38,827 bases of DNA from an uncultured Bacteroidota bacterium (lineage in GTDB: Bacteria; Bacteroidota; Bacteroidia; Chitinophagales; Chitinophagaceae). The notes under the pieces were generated by a model that worked only from the letters and a program-made list of their open reading frames with translations, did no database searches and had not been told where the DNA came from. The stretch covers positions 1-38,827 of the forward strand of contig CAIQUX010000142.1 of the NCBI GenBank assembly GCA_903875055.1, in the 5' to 3' direction. Numbering within the stretch: the first letter of the stretch is position 1; each line of letters begins with the position of its first letter. This document shows, in pieces, positions 26,531 through 35,017 of this stretch. Both the position numbers and the translations under genes were made by a program.

Positions 26531-26564
26531 TTAAAAGGAAAACTCGTTCATCGAGGTCGAGTTT
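26531..26564 (-). terminator. Possible terminator after the SCO gene
   Basis: On the minus strand a 7-bp stem (CGAGTTT at 26558-26564 with AAACTCG at 26540-26546) is followed by TTTTCCTTTT. The stem is short and the loop is 11 bases long, so the call is weak. Confidence 0.35.
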
Positions 26565-26584
26565 GAATGACTTTTGGTCTTTCT

Positions 26585-27217
26585 TTATTCATATTCTTTG
26601 CGCAATGTTTTAATATCGCCGATGAGTTGTTGCACTGAGCCCTTGTCAGTTCCATCATAAGTGCCTCGGATATGCTTTTCCTTATCCACCAGCACGAAGT
26701 ATTTGGTATGGATAAAATCGGGCAGAATCTGTTTTTTAGTGGTGTCATCCACAGCCGCTACCAGATAGTTATTTACCGCCATATCATAAAGCGAATGTTT
26801 GTCGCCAGTGAGAAACATCCATTGCGCGGGATCAGCATCAAATTTAAGGGAGTATGCCTTGAGCTGCGGTACCGAATCGGTTTCGGGGTTCACTGTATGC
26901 GACAGTATGGCGATATCATTCTGTCCTCGGAACTCGTTGTAAACCTTAGACATGTTTTCATTCAGCTTGGGACAAATGCCTTTGCAGGTAGTGAAAAAAT
27001 ATTCGACGACGTATATCTTTCCATCCACATCCTTTTCGGTAATGGTCTTTCCGTCTTGATTTGTAAATGAAAACGGACCGACATGATGACCTGGATTCCC
27101 ATAATAATTGAGACGTTTAGGTCGACTCATCATGCTGCTATAGTAATAACCCAAAAAGGCGATACCCAGCAACATAAAGAAGGTGACTAAAATAATGGTG
27201 ATTTTATTCTTATTCAT
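26585..27217 (-). CDS. SCO1/SenC/PrrC-family copper-binding thioredoxin-like protein
   Basis: 210 residues from ATG 27217. The longer frame from 27256 is rejected because its extra codons overlap the promoter box. An N-terminal TM anchor (about 5-27) puts the thioredoxin fold in the periplasm. The Cu ligands of the family are present: C78 and C82 in TTCKGICPKLN and H170 in PDFIHTKY. SCO proteins deliver copper to the CuA site of cytochrome c oxidase or act as thiol reductants. It is monocistronic on this strand; the next gene upstream, the third RND pump, ends 76 bases away. The -7 box ends 7 bases before the ATG, so the mRNA may be leaderless. Confidence 0.93.
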   Translation of the reverse strand: MNKNKITIILVTFFMLLGIAFLGYYYSSMMSRPKRLNYYGNPGHHVGPFSFTNQDGKTITEKDVDGKIYVVEYFFTTCKGICPKLNENMSKVYNEFRGQNDIAILSHTVNPETDSVPQLKAYSLKFDADPAQWMFLTGDKHSLYDMAVNNYLVAAVDDTTKKQILPDFIHTKYFVLVDKEKHIRGTYDGTDKGSVQQLIGDIKTLRKEYE

Positions 27218-27224
27218 CGTGGTG

Positions 27225-27257
27225 CAAAAGTATTGTGAGAAAGCAACATAACACAAA
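27225..27257 (-). promoter_or_regulatory. Promoter of the SCO gene
   Basis: Read on the minus strand: TTTG (27257-27254), a 21-base spacer and TACTTTTG (27232-27225). Only 7 bases separate the -7 box from the ATG, so transcription would start at or next to the start codon. Confidence 0.65.
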
Positions 27258-27293
27258 TCAATTTAAACTTGGTTCTTTAACCTTGTGCCATCC

Positions 27294-30200
27294 TTATTTT
27301 CGTTTCACCACATTCAACACTTTCTCTTTTCTGTTCAAAGCCATCATCATCATCACCGGCACAATGATCAATGTCAGGACAGTAGCAAAGCCTAAGCCGA
27401 AAATCATGGTCCACGATAAAGGTCCCCAGAAAGCCACACTGTCACCTCCGAAGAAAATATGCGGGTTGCCGGTCTGGAACAACAAGGCAAAGTCGATATT
27501 CAAACCTACAGCCAATGGAATCAATCCAAGCATAGTGGCGGTGGCGGTCAGAATAACAGGCGTCATACGTGTACGACCTGCTTCAAGTAAGGCTTCTCGT
27601 GGAGGCAGCCCTTCGGCAAGTTTGATATCGGCAAATTCGATCAGCAGGATACCATTCCGAACCACAATACCCGCAAGGGCCACAATACCGATTCCCGTCA
27701 TGACAATCACAAAATTCATATTGAAAATACCGATTCCTAACAACACACCTGTGATACTCAGCAAGATTTCACTCATGATGATCACTGTTCGGCTGAATGA
27801 ATTAAACTGTGTAATCAACACAAGGAAAATCAAGATCATGGAAATGGCCATGGCGGTTCCGAGGAAACCCATGGTTTCTTTTTGTTCTTCCTGCTCTCCA
27901 CCCATACGGATGTTGACACCTGATGGTGCGTTGAACTGATTCAATTCATTCTGCACCGCCGCCACGACCTCGTTCGGGTTAAAATCGCTCAATACATTCG
28001 ATGAAAGTGTAATGATACGTTTCTCATCCTTACGTTTGATACCTCCATATGTATTGCCATATTTCAAATCAACAAAACTACCGATCGGCACCTGACGCAC
28101 TGCACCGCCCATGCCCATATCGCGATAAGTCATATTAAGGTTGTTGATGATATCGATATTATTACGCTGATCTTTCTGTAGTCTCAAGGTAATAGGATAA
28201 TCATCGTTCACATCTTTGAATCGTGAAATCTCCGTACCGAACATGGCGGTACGCAAATCACCCGCTATCATGCCTGTGCTGATTCCTTCGATATTCATAC
28301 GCGCACGTGACAAGTCAAATACGATTTCCGGTTTGTTAGCCTGAAAATCACTTTTCAATTCTTCCACACCTCCGATCTGCTTATTATCTAAAAATTTCTT
28401 TAATCGTTTGGACGATACGATAAGCGAATCAAGATTTTCTCCGGTCAGTTCAATAAGGATAGGCTTAGCGGTTGGCGGTCCGTTACTTTCCTTGTCCACT
28501 GTTATTTTTGTACTCGGAATATCCTTGATATTTTCCCTCAGCTTATCCAATAAAGCCTGTGTACTTTTTCCATGACGGTCGGCAAACTTCACAAAGGAAA
28601 CCGTAATTTTTCCTCTGTTCGGATAGTCACCGATCTCGCCGCTGTTTTGATCGGTAGCTCCTACTTTCACATTCGAGATAACCGAAGTGACCAGTGGATT
28701 TGAAATATTCTTTGCAGGATCCATTGCCAATGTATGATAAACCTTCGCTTCGAGTTGTTTCAATACTTCATTGGTCTTTTCCTGATCGGTACCTTCGGGC
28801 ATGGTCAGATACACATAGGCAAAATTCGGTTCGGAAGAAGGGAAGAAAACCACTTTCGGACTGCGAACAGCAATCAGCACGAATGACAGTATCAATAATA
28901 CGATAACAGAGGAGAAGGAGATGACTCTATGGTCGAGCGCCCAGGTAAGCGTACGCATATAACCACGTTGTACCGTAGGCCATACGTTGGTTTGAAAGGC
29001 AAAGATCCATTTAACCAACACAAATTTATTAAGCAGGAACAGTAGCCATAAGACGATGGCGAAATTGCCAAATCCATGAGCACCTCCGATATGTGAAATC
29101 AAACTGATGACAATAAATCCGATAGAAGTAATAGTGGTTCCTTTTGTCCAGTTTATTTTTTGCTTCCCGTCATATTCTTCCTTCGTCATGAAGTCAACCG
29201 CAAATACCGGATTGATAATATACGCTACCAATAAGGAAGCCACCAAAGTAATGATGAGGGTGATAGGTAAATAAAACATGAAACTTCCGATAACCCCTTT
29301 CCAGAAGGCCAATGGAATAAATGGCAATAAGGTGGTGATGGTTCCGGTTAGAACAGGGAGGAAGACTTCACCGGTGGCCTTCCGGACAGCCTCTTTGATG
29401 GGCAGCTTTTCATCATGAAAAATACGATGCGAGTTTTCAATCACCACAATGGCATCATCCACCACAATACCCAAGGCCAGAAGGAAGGAGAACAACACGA
29501 TCATGTTCAACGTGAATCCGATACCTGGCAATACCATAAAGGCAATAGCACAGGAAAGCGGCACCGACATGGCCACAAAAATGGCATTGGTAGTTCCCAT
29601 GAAAAACATCAAGATGAAAGTCACCAGGATAAATCCGATGATGATGGTATTGATCAGATCATGCAGGGTGGTTCGGGTAGCATCAGATTGGTCGCCCGTT
29701 ACAACCACACTTAATTCTTTCGGCAATTCACTCTTCTGCATTTCTTTGATGATAGCATCAATTTTGTCTGAGGCTTCGATCAGGTTTTTTCCGCTCCCTT
29801 TGATAACGTTCAACGTGATAACGTTTTTGGTATTCAAACGGGCGAAACTTTCCTGCTCCTTATAAGTGTCCTTAACCTCTGCGATATCTTTTAAATAGAT
29901 GCTTGATCCCATCGGGTTTTTCACAACCACATTACCGATTTCATCGGCCGACTTAAATACTTTTTTCAGACTGATGATACGCTGTTCGCCATCGACTTTC
30001 ACGATACCGGGTGTCGCTTCCACATTCTCATAAGCCACTGCATTTTGTATATCCCTGAATGAAAGCTGCGCGGCTTGCATCTTGAACAGATCTACATTGA
30101 TCTGAATTTCCCTGTCCAATCCACCGACCTTATCAACACGTTTAATTTCCTTTAATCCTTCAATCTTATCCTTGATACGGTCGGCATATTTTTCCAAACG

Positions 30201-30668
30201 AGCTTCATCGAAATTTCCGTAGATATTCACAAAACGGATCGGAAATTCCGACACATCGATATCTTTCACTTCCGGATCGTTGGGCAAATTCTTTGGCAAT
30301 CCGTTCTGATCGGATTTGGCTTTATCGACGGCATCTTTCACATCTTGCTTAGCCTTTTCAACTTTTACATCGGTATTGAATTCTGCAATCACCACCGAAA
30401 AATCCTGAAAGGAATTACTGGTCACTTTTTTGATTCCGCTGATATTCTTCAATTGTTTCTCAATTGGTTTCGACACCAGATTCTCCATATTCTCAGGCGA
30501 TGTTCCTGGGTTGATGGTCTGCACGATGATCTGCGGGAATTTGACTTCAGGGAATTGTTCCTTCGGAAGATTCAAATAACTGACAAGACCTATCAGCGTA
30601 ATGATGATGGTGAGAACGTAAATACTCGTTCTGTTGTTGATGGGCCAGTTTGATGGATTAAATTTCAT
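27294..30668 (-). CDS. HAE1-type RND efflux transporter of system 3
   Basis: 1124 residues. TM1 is at about 14-33 and TM4 reads SFLLALGIVVDDAIVVIENSHR with D404-D405, the proton-relay pair of hydrophobe/amphiphile pumps (AcrB type); E411 is in the same helix. It is about 80-100 residues longer than usual. Much of the excess lies after TM6, at about 505-560, where two additional hydrophobic segments (about 509-527 and 533-557) occur before TM7 (about 583-601). Likely substrates are drugs, bile-like detergents or other amphiphiles. It is the last gene of the tetR-TolC-adaptor-RND operon, 120 bases after the adaptor gene. The 120-base gap contains no terminator or promoter that I can defend. Confidence 0.93.
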   Translation of the reverse strand: MKFNPSNWPINNRTSIYVLTIIITLIGLVSYLNLPKEQFPEVKFPQIIVQTINPGTSPENMENLVSKPIEKQLKNISGIKKVTSNSFQDFSVVIAEFNTDVKVEKAKQDVKDAVDKAKSDQNGLPKNLPNDPEVKDIDVSEFPIRFVNIYGNFDEARLEKYADRIKDKIEGLKEIKRVDKVGGLDREIQINVDLFKMQAAQLSFRDIQNAVAYENVEATPGIVKVDGEQRIISLKKVFKSADEIGNVVVKNPMGSSIYLKDIAEVKDTYKEQESFARLNTKNVITLNVIKGSGKNLIEASDKIDAIIKEMQKSELPKELSVVVTGDQSDATRTTLHDLINTIIIGFILVTFILMFFMGTTNAIFVAMSVPLSCAIAFMVLPGIGFTLNMIVLFSFLLALGIVVDDAIVVIENSHRIFHDEKLPIKEAVRKATGEVFLPVLTGTITTLLPFIPLAFWKGVIGSFMFYLPITLIITLVASLLVAYIINPVFAVDFMTKEEYDGKQKINWTKGTTITSIGFIVISLISHIGGAHGFGNFAIVLWLLFLLNKFVLVKWIFAFQTNVWPTVQRGYMRTLTWALDHRVISFSSVIVLLILSFVLIAVRSPKVVFFPSSEPNFAYVYLTMPEGTDQEKTNEVLKQLEAKVYHTLAMDPAKNISNPLVTSVISNVKVGATDQNSGEIGDYPNRGKITVSFVKFADRHGKSTQALLDKLRENIKDIPSTKITVDKESNGPPTAKPILIELTGENLDSLIVSSKRLKKFLDNKQIGGVEELKSDFQANKPEIVFDLSRARMNIEGISTGMIAGDLRTAMFGTEISRFKDVNDDYPITLRLQKDQRNNIDIINNLNMTYRDMGMGGAVRQVPIGSFVDLKYGNTYGGIKRKDEKRIITLSSNVLSDFNPNEVVAAVQNELNQFNAPSGVNIRMGGEQEEQKETMGFLGTAMAISMILIFLVLITQFNSFSRTVIIMSEILLSITGVLLGIGIFNMNFVIVMTGIGIVALAGIVVRNGILLIEFADIKLAEGLPPREALLEAGRTRMTPVILTATATMLGLIPLAVGLNIDFALLFQTGNPHIFFGGDSVAFWGPLSWTMIFGLGFATVLTLIIVPVMMMMALNRKEKVLNVVKRK

Positions 30669-30788
30669 ATGCTTATTATGCCGGTTAGCGAATACACTAA
30701 CATGCTGATTTTTTTTTAGTTTTCTTGATCAATGATCGTATATAATAAAATCGTTCTTTGCGGAGTGATGATTTGCCTCTATCGCAAA

Positions 30789-31904
30789 TTAAAACTGCAG
30801 CAAATCGCCTGCGTTCAATTCTTCGTACCCTGAGGTAATCACCTTATCGCCCAAGCCCAGGCCACTTAATATCTCCACTTTGCTTTCGTAAGTATTGCCA
30901 AGTTTCACAGGAACCAGAGCCGCTTTATTTTGCTTGTCGGCGATGTATACGAAATCACCTTTATCCGTCTTTTGGATAACACCCATCGGCAACACAAACG
31001 CTCTTGAATTCTGATAAGTTGCAATCTTCACTTTGGCAATCATGTTAGGCTGATACTTCGCGTTTGATGATAACGGAATATAGACAGCAAACGTCCTTGA
31101 GATAGCATTAATCAACTTTTCTGCATAGGCAACTTTCGTGATCAGGGTGTCATGAATATCAGGGAAGATCAGTTTGGCATTGCTGCCTGTTCGTATAATC
31201 GACGCATAGTTCTCGGCAATGTCTGCTTTTACTTTCAACTTCCCTGTGTTGATGATACGGATGATAGGTGGGTTGACAGGAGATGCGTATGACTGACCAA
31301 CTGTGGCTACTACTGCATCCACTACACCATTAATCGGTGAGTAGACGTTGAATGAACTTTTATTACTCAATGTCGATTGCTTTTGTTTTAGCAATGTCTC
31401 ATAATTATTCTTGGCTGATAACAATTGGATTTCGGTTCCGATTTCCTGATCCCACAAACGTTTTTGCTTGTCGTAAACGGTTTTAGCAAAACTGATTTGT
31501 TGATCGATCAGATCGATTCCTTTATCAACCGTTTCTGAACGAAGAGTCGCTACGATTTGTCCTTTATGTACAGTTTGTCCCTGATGCACATTAATTGAAC
31601 TGATGATACCAGGCATTTCCGGAATGGCATTCACCACTTCATCGATATCCACTCTTCCCTGCACATCCACATAATTGGTAAATACAGTGGGTGTCATTGA
31701 GGTAACAATGACAGGAACTTTACGAACACTGTCTTTGCTTCCATTGCCTGCTTCAAGTGCCGTTATCTTTGATTGGATGTCTTTTTGTTCAACTTTCAAT
31801 TTGGCCAGCTCTGCTTTGCTGTCTTTCTTCTTTTCCCCGCTTCCACAAGCCGCTGTGGCTGTGATCAGGATAAAAAGAGATGCGATTTTTACATGATGAT
31901 GCAT
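30789..31904 (-). CDS. Periplasmic adaptor lipoprotein of RND system 3
   Basis: 371 residues. Lipobox TAAC with lipidated Cys20. A short extra coiled coil (about 26-52, KAELAKLKVEQKDIQSKI) precedes the first lipoyl half (about 93-122; ISSINVHQGQTVHKGQIVAT). The alpha-hairpin spans about 124-180, the second lipoyl half about 184-215, and beta-barrel and membrane-proximal domains follow. Full-length hairpin, in contrast with the adaptor of system 2. It bridges the pump at 27294-30668 and the channel at 31932-33323; the 27-base gap to the channel gene supports co-transcription. Confidence 0.92.
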   Translation of the reverse strand: MHHHVKIASLFILITATAACGSGEKKKDSKAELAKLKVEQKDIQSKITALEAGNGSKDSVRKVPVIVTSMTPTVFTNYVDVQGRVDIDEVVNAIPEMPGIISSINVHQGQTVHKGQIVATLRSETVDKGIDLIDQQISFAKTVYDKQKRLWDQEIGTEIQLLSAKNNYETLLKQKQSTLSNKSSFNVYSPINGVVDAVVATVGQSYASPVNPPIIRIINTGKLKVKADIAENYASIIRTGSNAKLIFPDIHDTLITKVAYAEKLINAISRTFAVYIPLSSNAKYQPNMIAKVKIATYQNSRAFVLPMGVIQKTDKGDFVYIADKQNKAALVPVKLGNTYESKVEILSGLGLGDKVITSGYEELNAGDLLQF

Positions 31905-31931
31905 ACGTGTATGATTGATTTTTTTAGTGTT

Positions 31932-33323
31932 TTATTTTAATAAGCCTAGTGACTTCTGAAAGTCGATTTTTGAAATGACAGCTTCATATAAGGAATTGAA
32001 GAAGTTGGTCTGGGCGTCTTTGAGCGCTGTTTCTGCCTGAATGATTTCAATATTGGTGCCGACACCTTCCTTATATTTCTTTTGCGCGATGGAATAAACC
32101 TTCTTTGCGAGTTCGATATTGTTCTCCTGATTTTCAAGAGAAATCAAACTGTTCTTTAATTGGGTTCTGGCATTGCTGCTTTCGAGATCCACGGCCTGAC
32201 GCAAAGCATCCATGTCATTATCATTCTTTAAGATACTCAGTTTAGCTTGGTTCATTTTAGAACGACGCGTATTGCCATCATAAATAGGCATGGAGGCGCT
32301 GATGGCAAATGAACCTGATGGGAAATAGGAATATTTGAACAAATCCTGTAACGATTGTGTTTGGGTGGCATACCCACCGGAAAGTAAGGCGGCTACTGAT
32401 GGCAGATAACCTTTCTGATATCGTTCGTAATCATATCCGTTCAGTTTTTTCACTGTTCGTAACTGATTCATCTCAACACGATTATTGTAATCAACGACCT
32501 GATCAAGTTCGAGTCCGCTCTTCACTTCATTGATGGTCAGATTATCCTGTAGCTGAATACCATTTTGCAAAGGCATGCCCATTTGAAATTTCAGTAACTG
32601 ATAACTCAACTCGATAAGGTTTTGGATTTTTTGTTTTTCTATCTGAAGATTATTCCGTTGAACAGTCAGTCGGTCAGCGTCTATCTTTTCAGCGAAACCC
32701 TCTTCAAACAATTTTTTAGTCTGGTTTTCAATCGATGAAAGCAGTGTGATGTTTTCATCCAGCAAGCTGACCCTTTTTTCGGCTATGATACAGCTGTAAT
32801 AGGCTTTAGATACCGATTCGCGGATATCTTGTTCGGTACGTTTGGTATTCAAGGTCGATAATTCTTCAAGGCTTTTTCTGGCCTTCAAAGCCACAAATAC
32901 ACCGGCATCGAATAAGAGCTGAGAAGCTTGTATACCAGCCGACAGATTGAGCGGCAACCCGAATTGTAACTCACTGTATTTCTTTTTGGGTTGGCTCATA
33001 TAAGCAGTATAGGCCGGCGTGTCAATCTTAAAGAAAGACAGGCTTGAGCTGAAATCGAAGGCATCCGATGAAGCCCGTTGTTTAGGCAAGATGAACAGGT
33101 ATTGGAACTGACCATTGGCTTTGATCTGTGGTCTGGCTATACCAATGACTTCATTGTTTTTTTGATTTGTCATCTCTTCATCCAGCTTGGCAGCCTTCAG
33201 TTTAGTCTGGTTTTTCATCGCATAGTCGATACAATCGTTCAGCGACATTCTTGTATCGGTTTGCGCCAACGCCATATTGGAAATCACAACCAGAACTAAG
33301 AATAAGGGTAGTTTATTTTTCAT
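31932..33323 (-). CDS. TolC-family outer membrane efflux protein of RND system 3
   Basis: 463 residues. Signal peptide MKNKLPLFLVLVVISNMALA, then QTD. Standard TolC halves with long helices (LEEMTNQKNNE-like start, SYQLLKFQMGMPLQNG in the first half, AKLSILKNDNDMDALRQAV and the end KYKEGVGTNIEIIQAETALK in the second). The start lies 6 bases after the tetR stop, so the regulator and the pump genes form one operon in which the regulator comes first. Confidence 0.93.
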   Translation of the reverse strand: MKNKLPLFLVLVVISNMALAQTDTRMSLNDCIDYAMKNQTKLKAAKLDEEMTNQKNNEVIGIARPQIKANGQFQYLFILPKQRASSDAFDFSSSLSFFKIDTPAYTAYMSQPKKKYSELQFGLPLNLSAGIQASQLLFDAGVFVALKARKSLEELSTLNTKRTEQDIRESVSKAYYSCIIAEKRVSLLDENITLLSSIENQTKKLFEEGFAEKIDADRLTVQRNNLQIEKQKIQNLIELSYQLLKFQMGMPLQNGIQLQDNLTINEVKSGLELDQVVDYNNRVEMNQLRTVKKLNGYDYERYQKGYLPSVAALLSGGYATQTQSLQDLFKYSYFPSGSFAISASMPIYDGNTRRSKMNQAKLSILKNDNDMDALRQAVDLESSNARTQLKNSLISLENQENNIELAKKVYSIAQKKYKEGVGTNIEIIQAETALKDAQTNFFNSLYEAVISKIDFQKSLGLLK

Positions 33324-33329
33324 GCTAAT

Positions 33330-33944
33330 TTATTTGTTGATCTTTTTTAGGTAGGATTCTATCATCTTATGCCCTTTGCCGCTGGCTATCCCATACATGT
33401 AGTGGGCAAAAATTTGTGTGTTTACTTTGACAATATCATAGGTTTCCTGCGGAAAGAGGTCGTGTTGAAATACGATGAGGGCCGATTCCATCCTGAAACG
33501 GGATATGATATCGATATCGATATCTTCCCTGTACAAACCCTCCTGAATGCCCTGCTTCAGATTATCTGAAATGCATTGAAACATGAATGATTCTTTATGT
33601 TCGTTCAGATATTTTGCCGCTGAAGGATAAAAACGTTGCAGGTCGAGATAACAAACGGGATTCATGCCCCTGATCATTTTTTCCATGATGACCAGAATAT
33701 TGATAACCTGGTCGATGGCATTAGTTGAATTCTTAAAAGCCTGTTCGGTTTGAACTTGATTATCATTCAACATATACTTGATGCATTCAAGCACCAGTTC
33801 GTCCTTGTCTTTGAATAATTCATACAAGGTTTTTTTCGATATCCCGATCTTGCGTGCGATATCGTCCATGGTGACGCTTTTGAAGCCCAGCATCTTAAAT
33901 TGCTTGAAGGCACCTAGTACGATTTCTTGTTTTTGATCTTGCAC
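33330..33944 (-). CDS. TetR-family transcriptional regulator of RND system 3
   Basis: 204 residues with a GTG start (33944). Helix-turn-helix at about 25-47 (TMDDIARKIGISKKTLYELF), then a helical ligand-binding domain. TetR proteins usually repress the operon they head until a ligand such as a pump substrate binds. Here the gene is first in tetR-TolC-adaptor-RND, so control would be autoregulatory. The -7 box TAGTTTTG ends 4 bases before the GTG and a palindrome overlaps the -33 region, a good site for repression. No ATG start with a complete HTH exists downstream (M18 and M26 are inside the domain), which supports the GTG. Confidence 0.9.
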   Translation of the reverse strand: MQDQKQEIVLGAFKQFKMLGFKSVTMDDIARKIGISKKTLYELFKDKDELVLECIKYMLNDNQVQTEQAFKNSTNAIDQVINILVIMEKMIRGMNPVCYLDLQRFYPSAAKYLNEHKESFMFQCISDNLKQGIQEGLYREDIDIDIISRFRMESALIVFQHDLFPQETYDIVKVNTQIFAHYMYGIASGKGHKMIESYLKKINK

Positions 33945-33948
33945 GGCG

Positions 33949-33956
33949 CAAAACTA
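33949..33956 (-). promoter_or_regulatory. -7 promoter box of the tetR operon
   Basis: TAGTTTTG on the minus strand, 4 bases before the GTG start. The transcript would start at about the start codon and be leaderless. Confidence 0.6.
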
Positions 33957-33968
33957 TGGAAACTTTTT

Positions 33969-33983
33969 AAACTTAAATAGTTT
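33969..33983. promoter_or_regulatory. Candidate TetR operator
   Basis: AAACTTAAATAGTTT is a palindrome with 5-base arms (AAACT and AGTTT) around TAAAT. It lies where the -33 element of the tetR promoter should be and 58 bases upstream of the deoC -7 box. TetR operators are commonly such AT-rich palindromes of 15 bases or longer; the assignment rests on position and symmetry only. Confidence 0.45.
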
Positions 33984-34040
33984 ATTTCATATTTATGCCT
34001 ATAGCCTATAGAGGCCGATAGTGTTCATGACAATAAATAG

Positions 34041-34048
34041 TACATTTG
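34041..34048 (+). promoter_or_regulatory. -7 promoter box of the deoC operon
   Basis: TACATTTG ends 4 bases before ATG 34053. No clear -33 TTTG. Upstream at 33997-34015 lies GCCTATAGCCTATAGAGGC, with repeated CCTATAG, which could be a regulator site. Confidence 0.55.
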
Positions 34049-34052
34049 AACC

Positions 34053-34946
34053 ATGATGCATTTCTCTCAACTGGTCAGCATAGACCAACTCGGTATAGAA
34101 GAACGGATTGCCCGTTTCAATACCCGAAGTATCAAAAAAGCGAGTAAGGTACAAGGCTTGAAACTCGCTCTTAGTATGATAGACCTGACCACGCTTGAAG
34201 GCAAGGATACGCAGGGCAAAGTGAAACAACTATGTTACAAAGCGCAGCATATCGCAGACGACCTGAATAATTTGCCTACCGTAGCAGCCATTTGTGTATA
34301 CCCCAACCATGTGAAGACCGCCAAGAAAAGTCTGATGAACAGCACCATCAAGGTTGCTTCCGTGGCTACGGCCTTTCCAAGTGGTAATAGTTCCTTGAAA
34401 ATAAAACTGGCCGATACAAGAATGGCTGTCGATCATGGAGCCGATGAGGTAGATATGGTTATTAGTCGTGGTCAGTTTCTTGAAGGAAACTATCGGTATG
34501 TGTCTGATGAAATTTCTGCCATCAAAGAGGCCTGCGGTAACGCCCGACTGAAAGTGATCCTTGAAACCGGAGAGTTAAGCACCCTCGAAAATGTGCGAAA
34601 AGCCAGTGAAATAGCCATATTGGCCGGCGCTGATTTTATCAAGACCTCCACAGGAAAAATTTCGCCAGCAGCTACTATGCCCGTAACGTACGTGATGCTG
34701 CAAACAATCCGTGATTATTACGATGCCACAGGCAAAATGGTCGGAATGAAGCCCGCCGGTGGTATTTCAACCGCAAAAAGTGCCCTTCAATATCTGGTGA
34801 TGCTGTACGAAACGTTGGGTGATGCCTGGATGACAAATGAATGGTTCAGATTCGGTGCCAGCAGTCTGGCGAATGATATCGTAATGCAATTGGCTAAAGA
34901 AGAAAAGGGCGTTTATTATTCCGCAGATTATATTTCAAAAGATTAA
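34053..34946 (+). CDS. deoC: Deoxyribose-phosphate aldolase (long, eukaryote-like form)
   Basis: 297 residues. It cleaves 2-deoxy-D-ribose 5-phosphate to glyceraldehyde 3-phosphate and acetaldehyde in the cytoplasm. The Schiff-base lysine is K197 in FIKTSTGK; D134 (VDMVI) and K233 (GMKPAGG) are the other catalytic residues. About 45 residues precede the barrel, and motifs such as IDLTTLEGKDT, LCYKAQ and AAICVYP resemble animal DERA more than the 259-residue E. coli enzyme. Two consecutive ATGs (34053, 34056) are possible starts, both within 4-7 bases of the -7 box. An aldehyde dehydrogenase gene follows after 71 bases, which would oxidise the acetaldehyde. It diverges from tetR. Confidence 0.95.
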   Translation: MMHFSQLVSIDQLGIEERIARFNTRSIKKASKVQGLKLALSMIDLTTLEGKDTQGKVKQLCYKAQHIADDLNNLPTVAAICVYPNHVKTAKKSLMNSTIKVASVATAFPSGNSSLKIKLADTRMAVDHGADEVDMVISRGQFLEGNYRYVSDEISAIKEACGNARLKVILETGELSTLENVRKASEIAILAGADFIKTSTGKISPAATMPVTYVMLQTIRDYYDATGKMVGMKPAGGISTAKSALQYLVMLYETLGDAWMTNEWFRFGASSLANDIVMQLAKEEKGVYYSADYISKD

Positions 34947-35017
34947 GCCGGGTCTATTTTACATGCGTACACACACGACGTTATTCCTAAACAATTAAAG
35001 AAGATATTTACTATACT

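Noticed and set aside
27235-27939. 234-codon plus-strand ORF opposite the third RND pump
   Set aside because: Antisense shadow of a conserved pump gene, Pro/Lys/Ser-rich by reverse complement bias.
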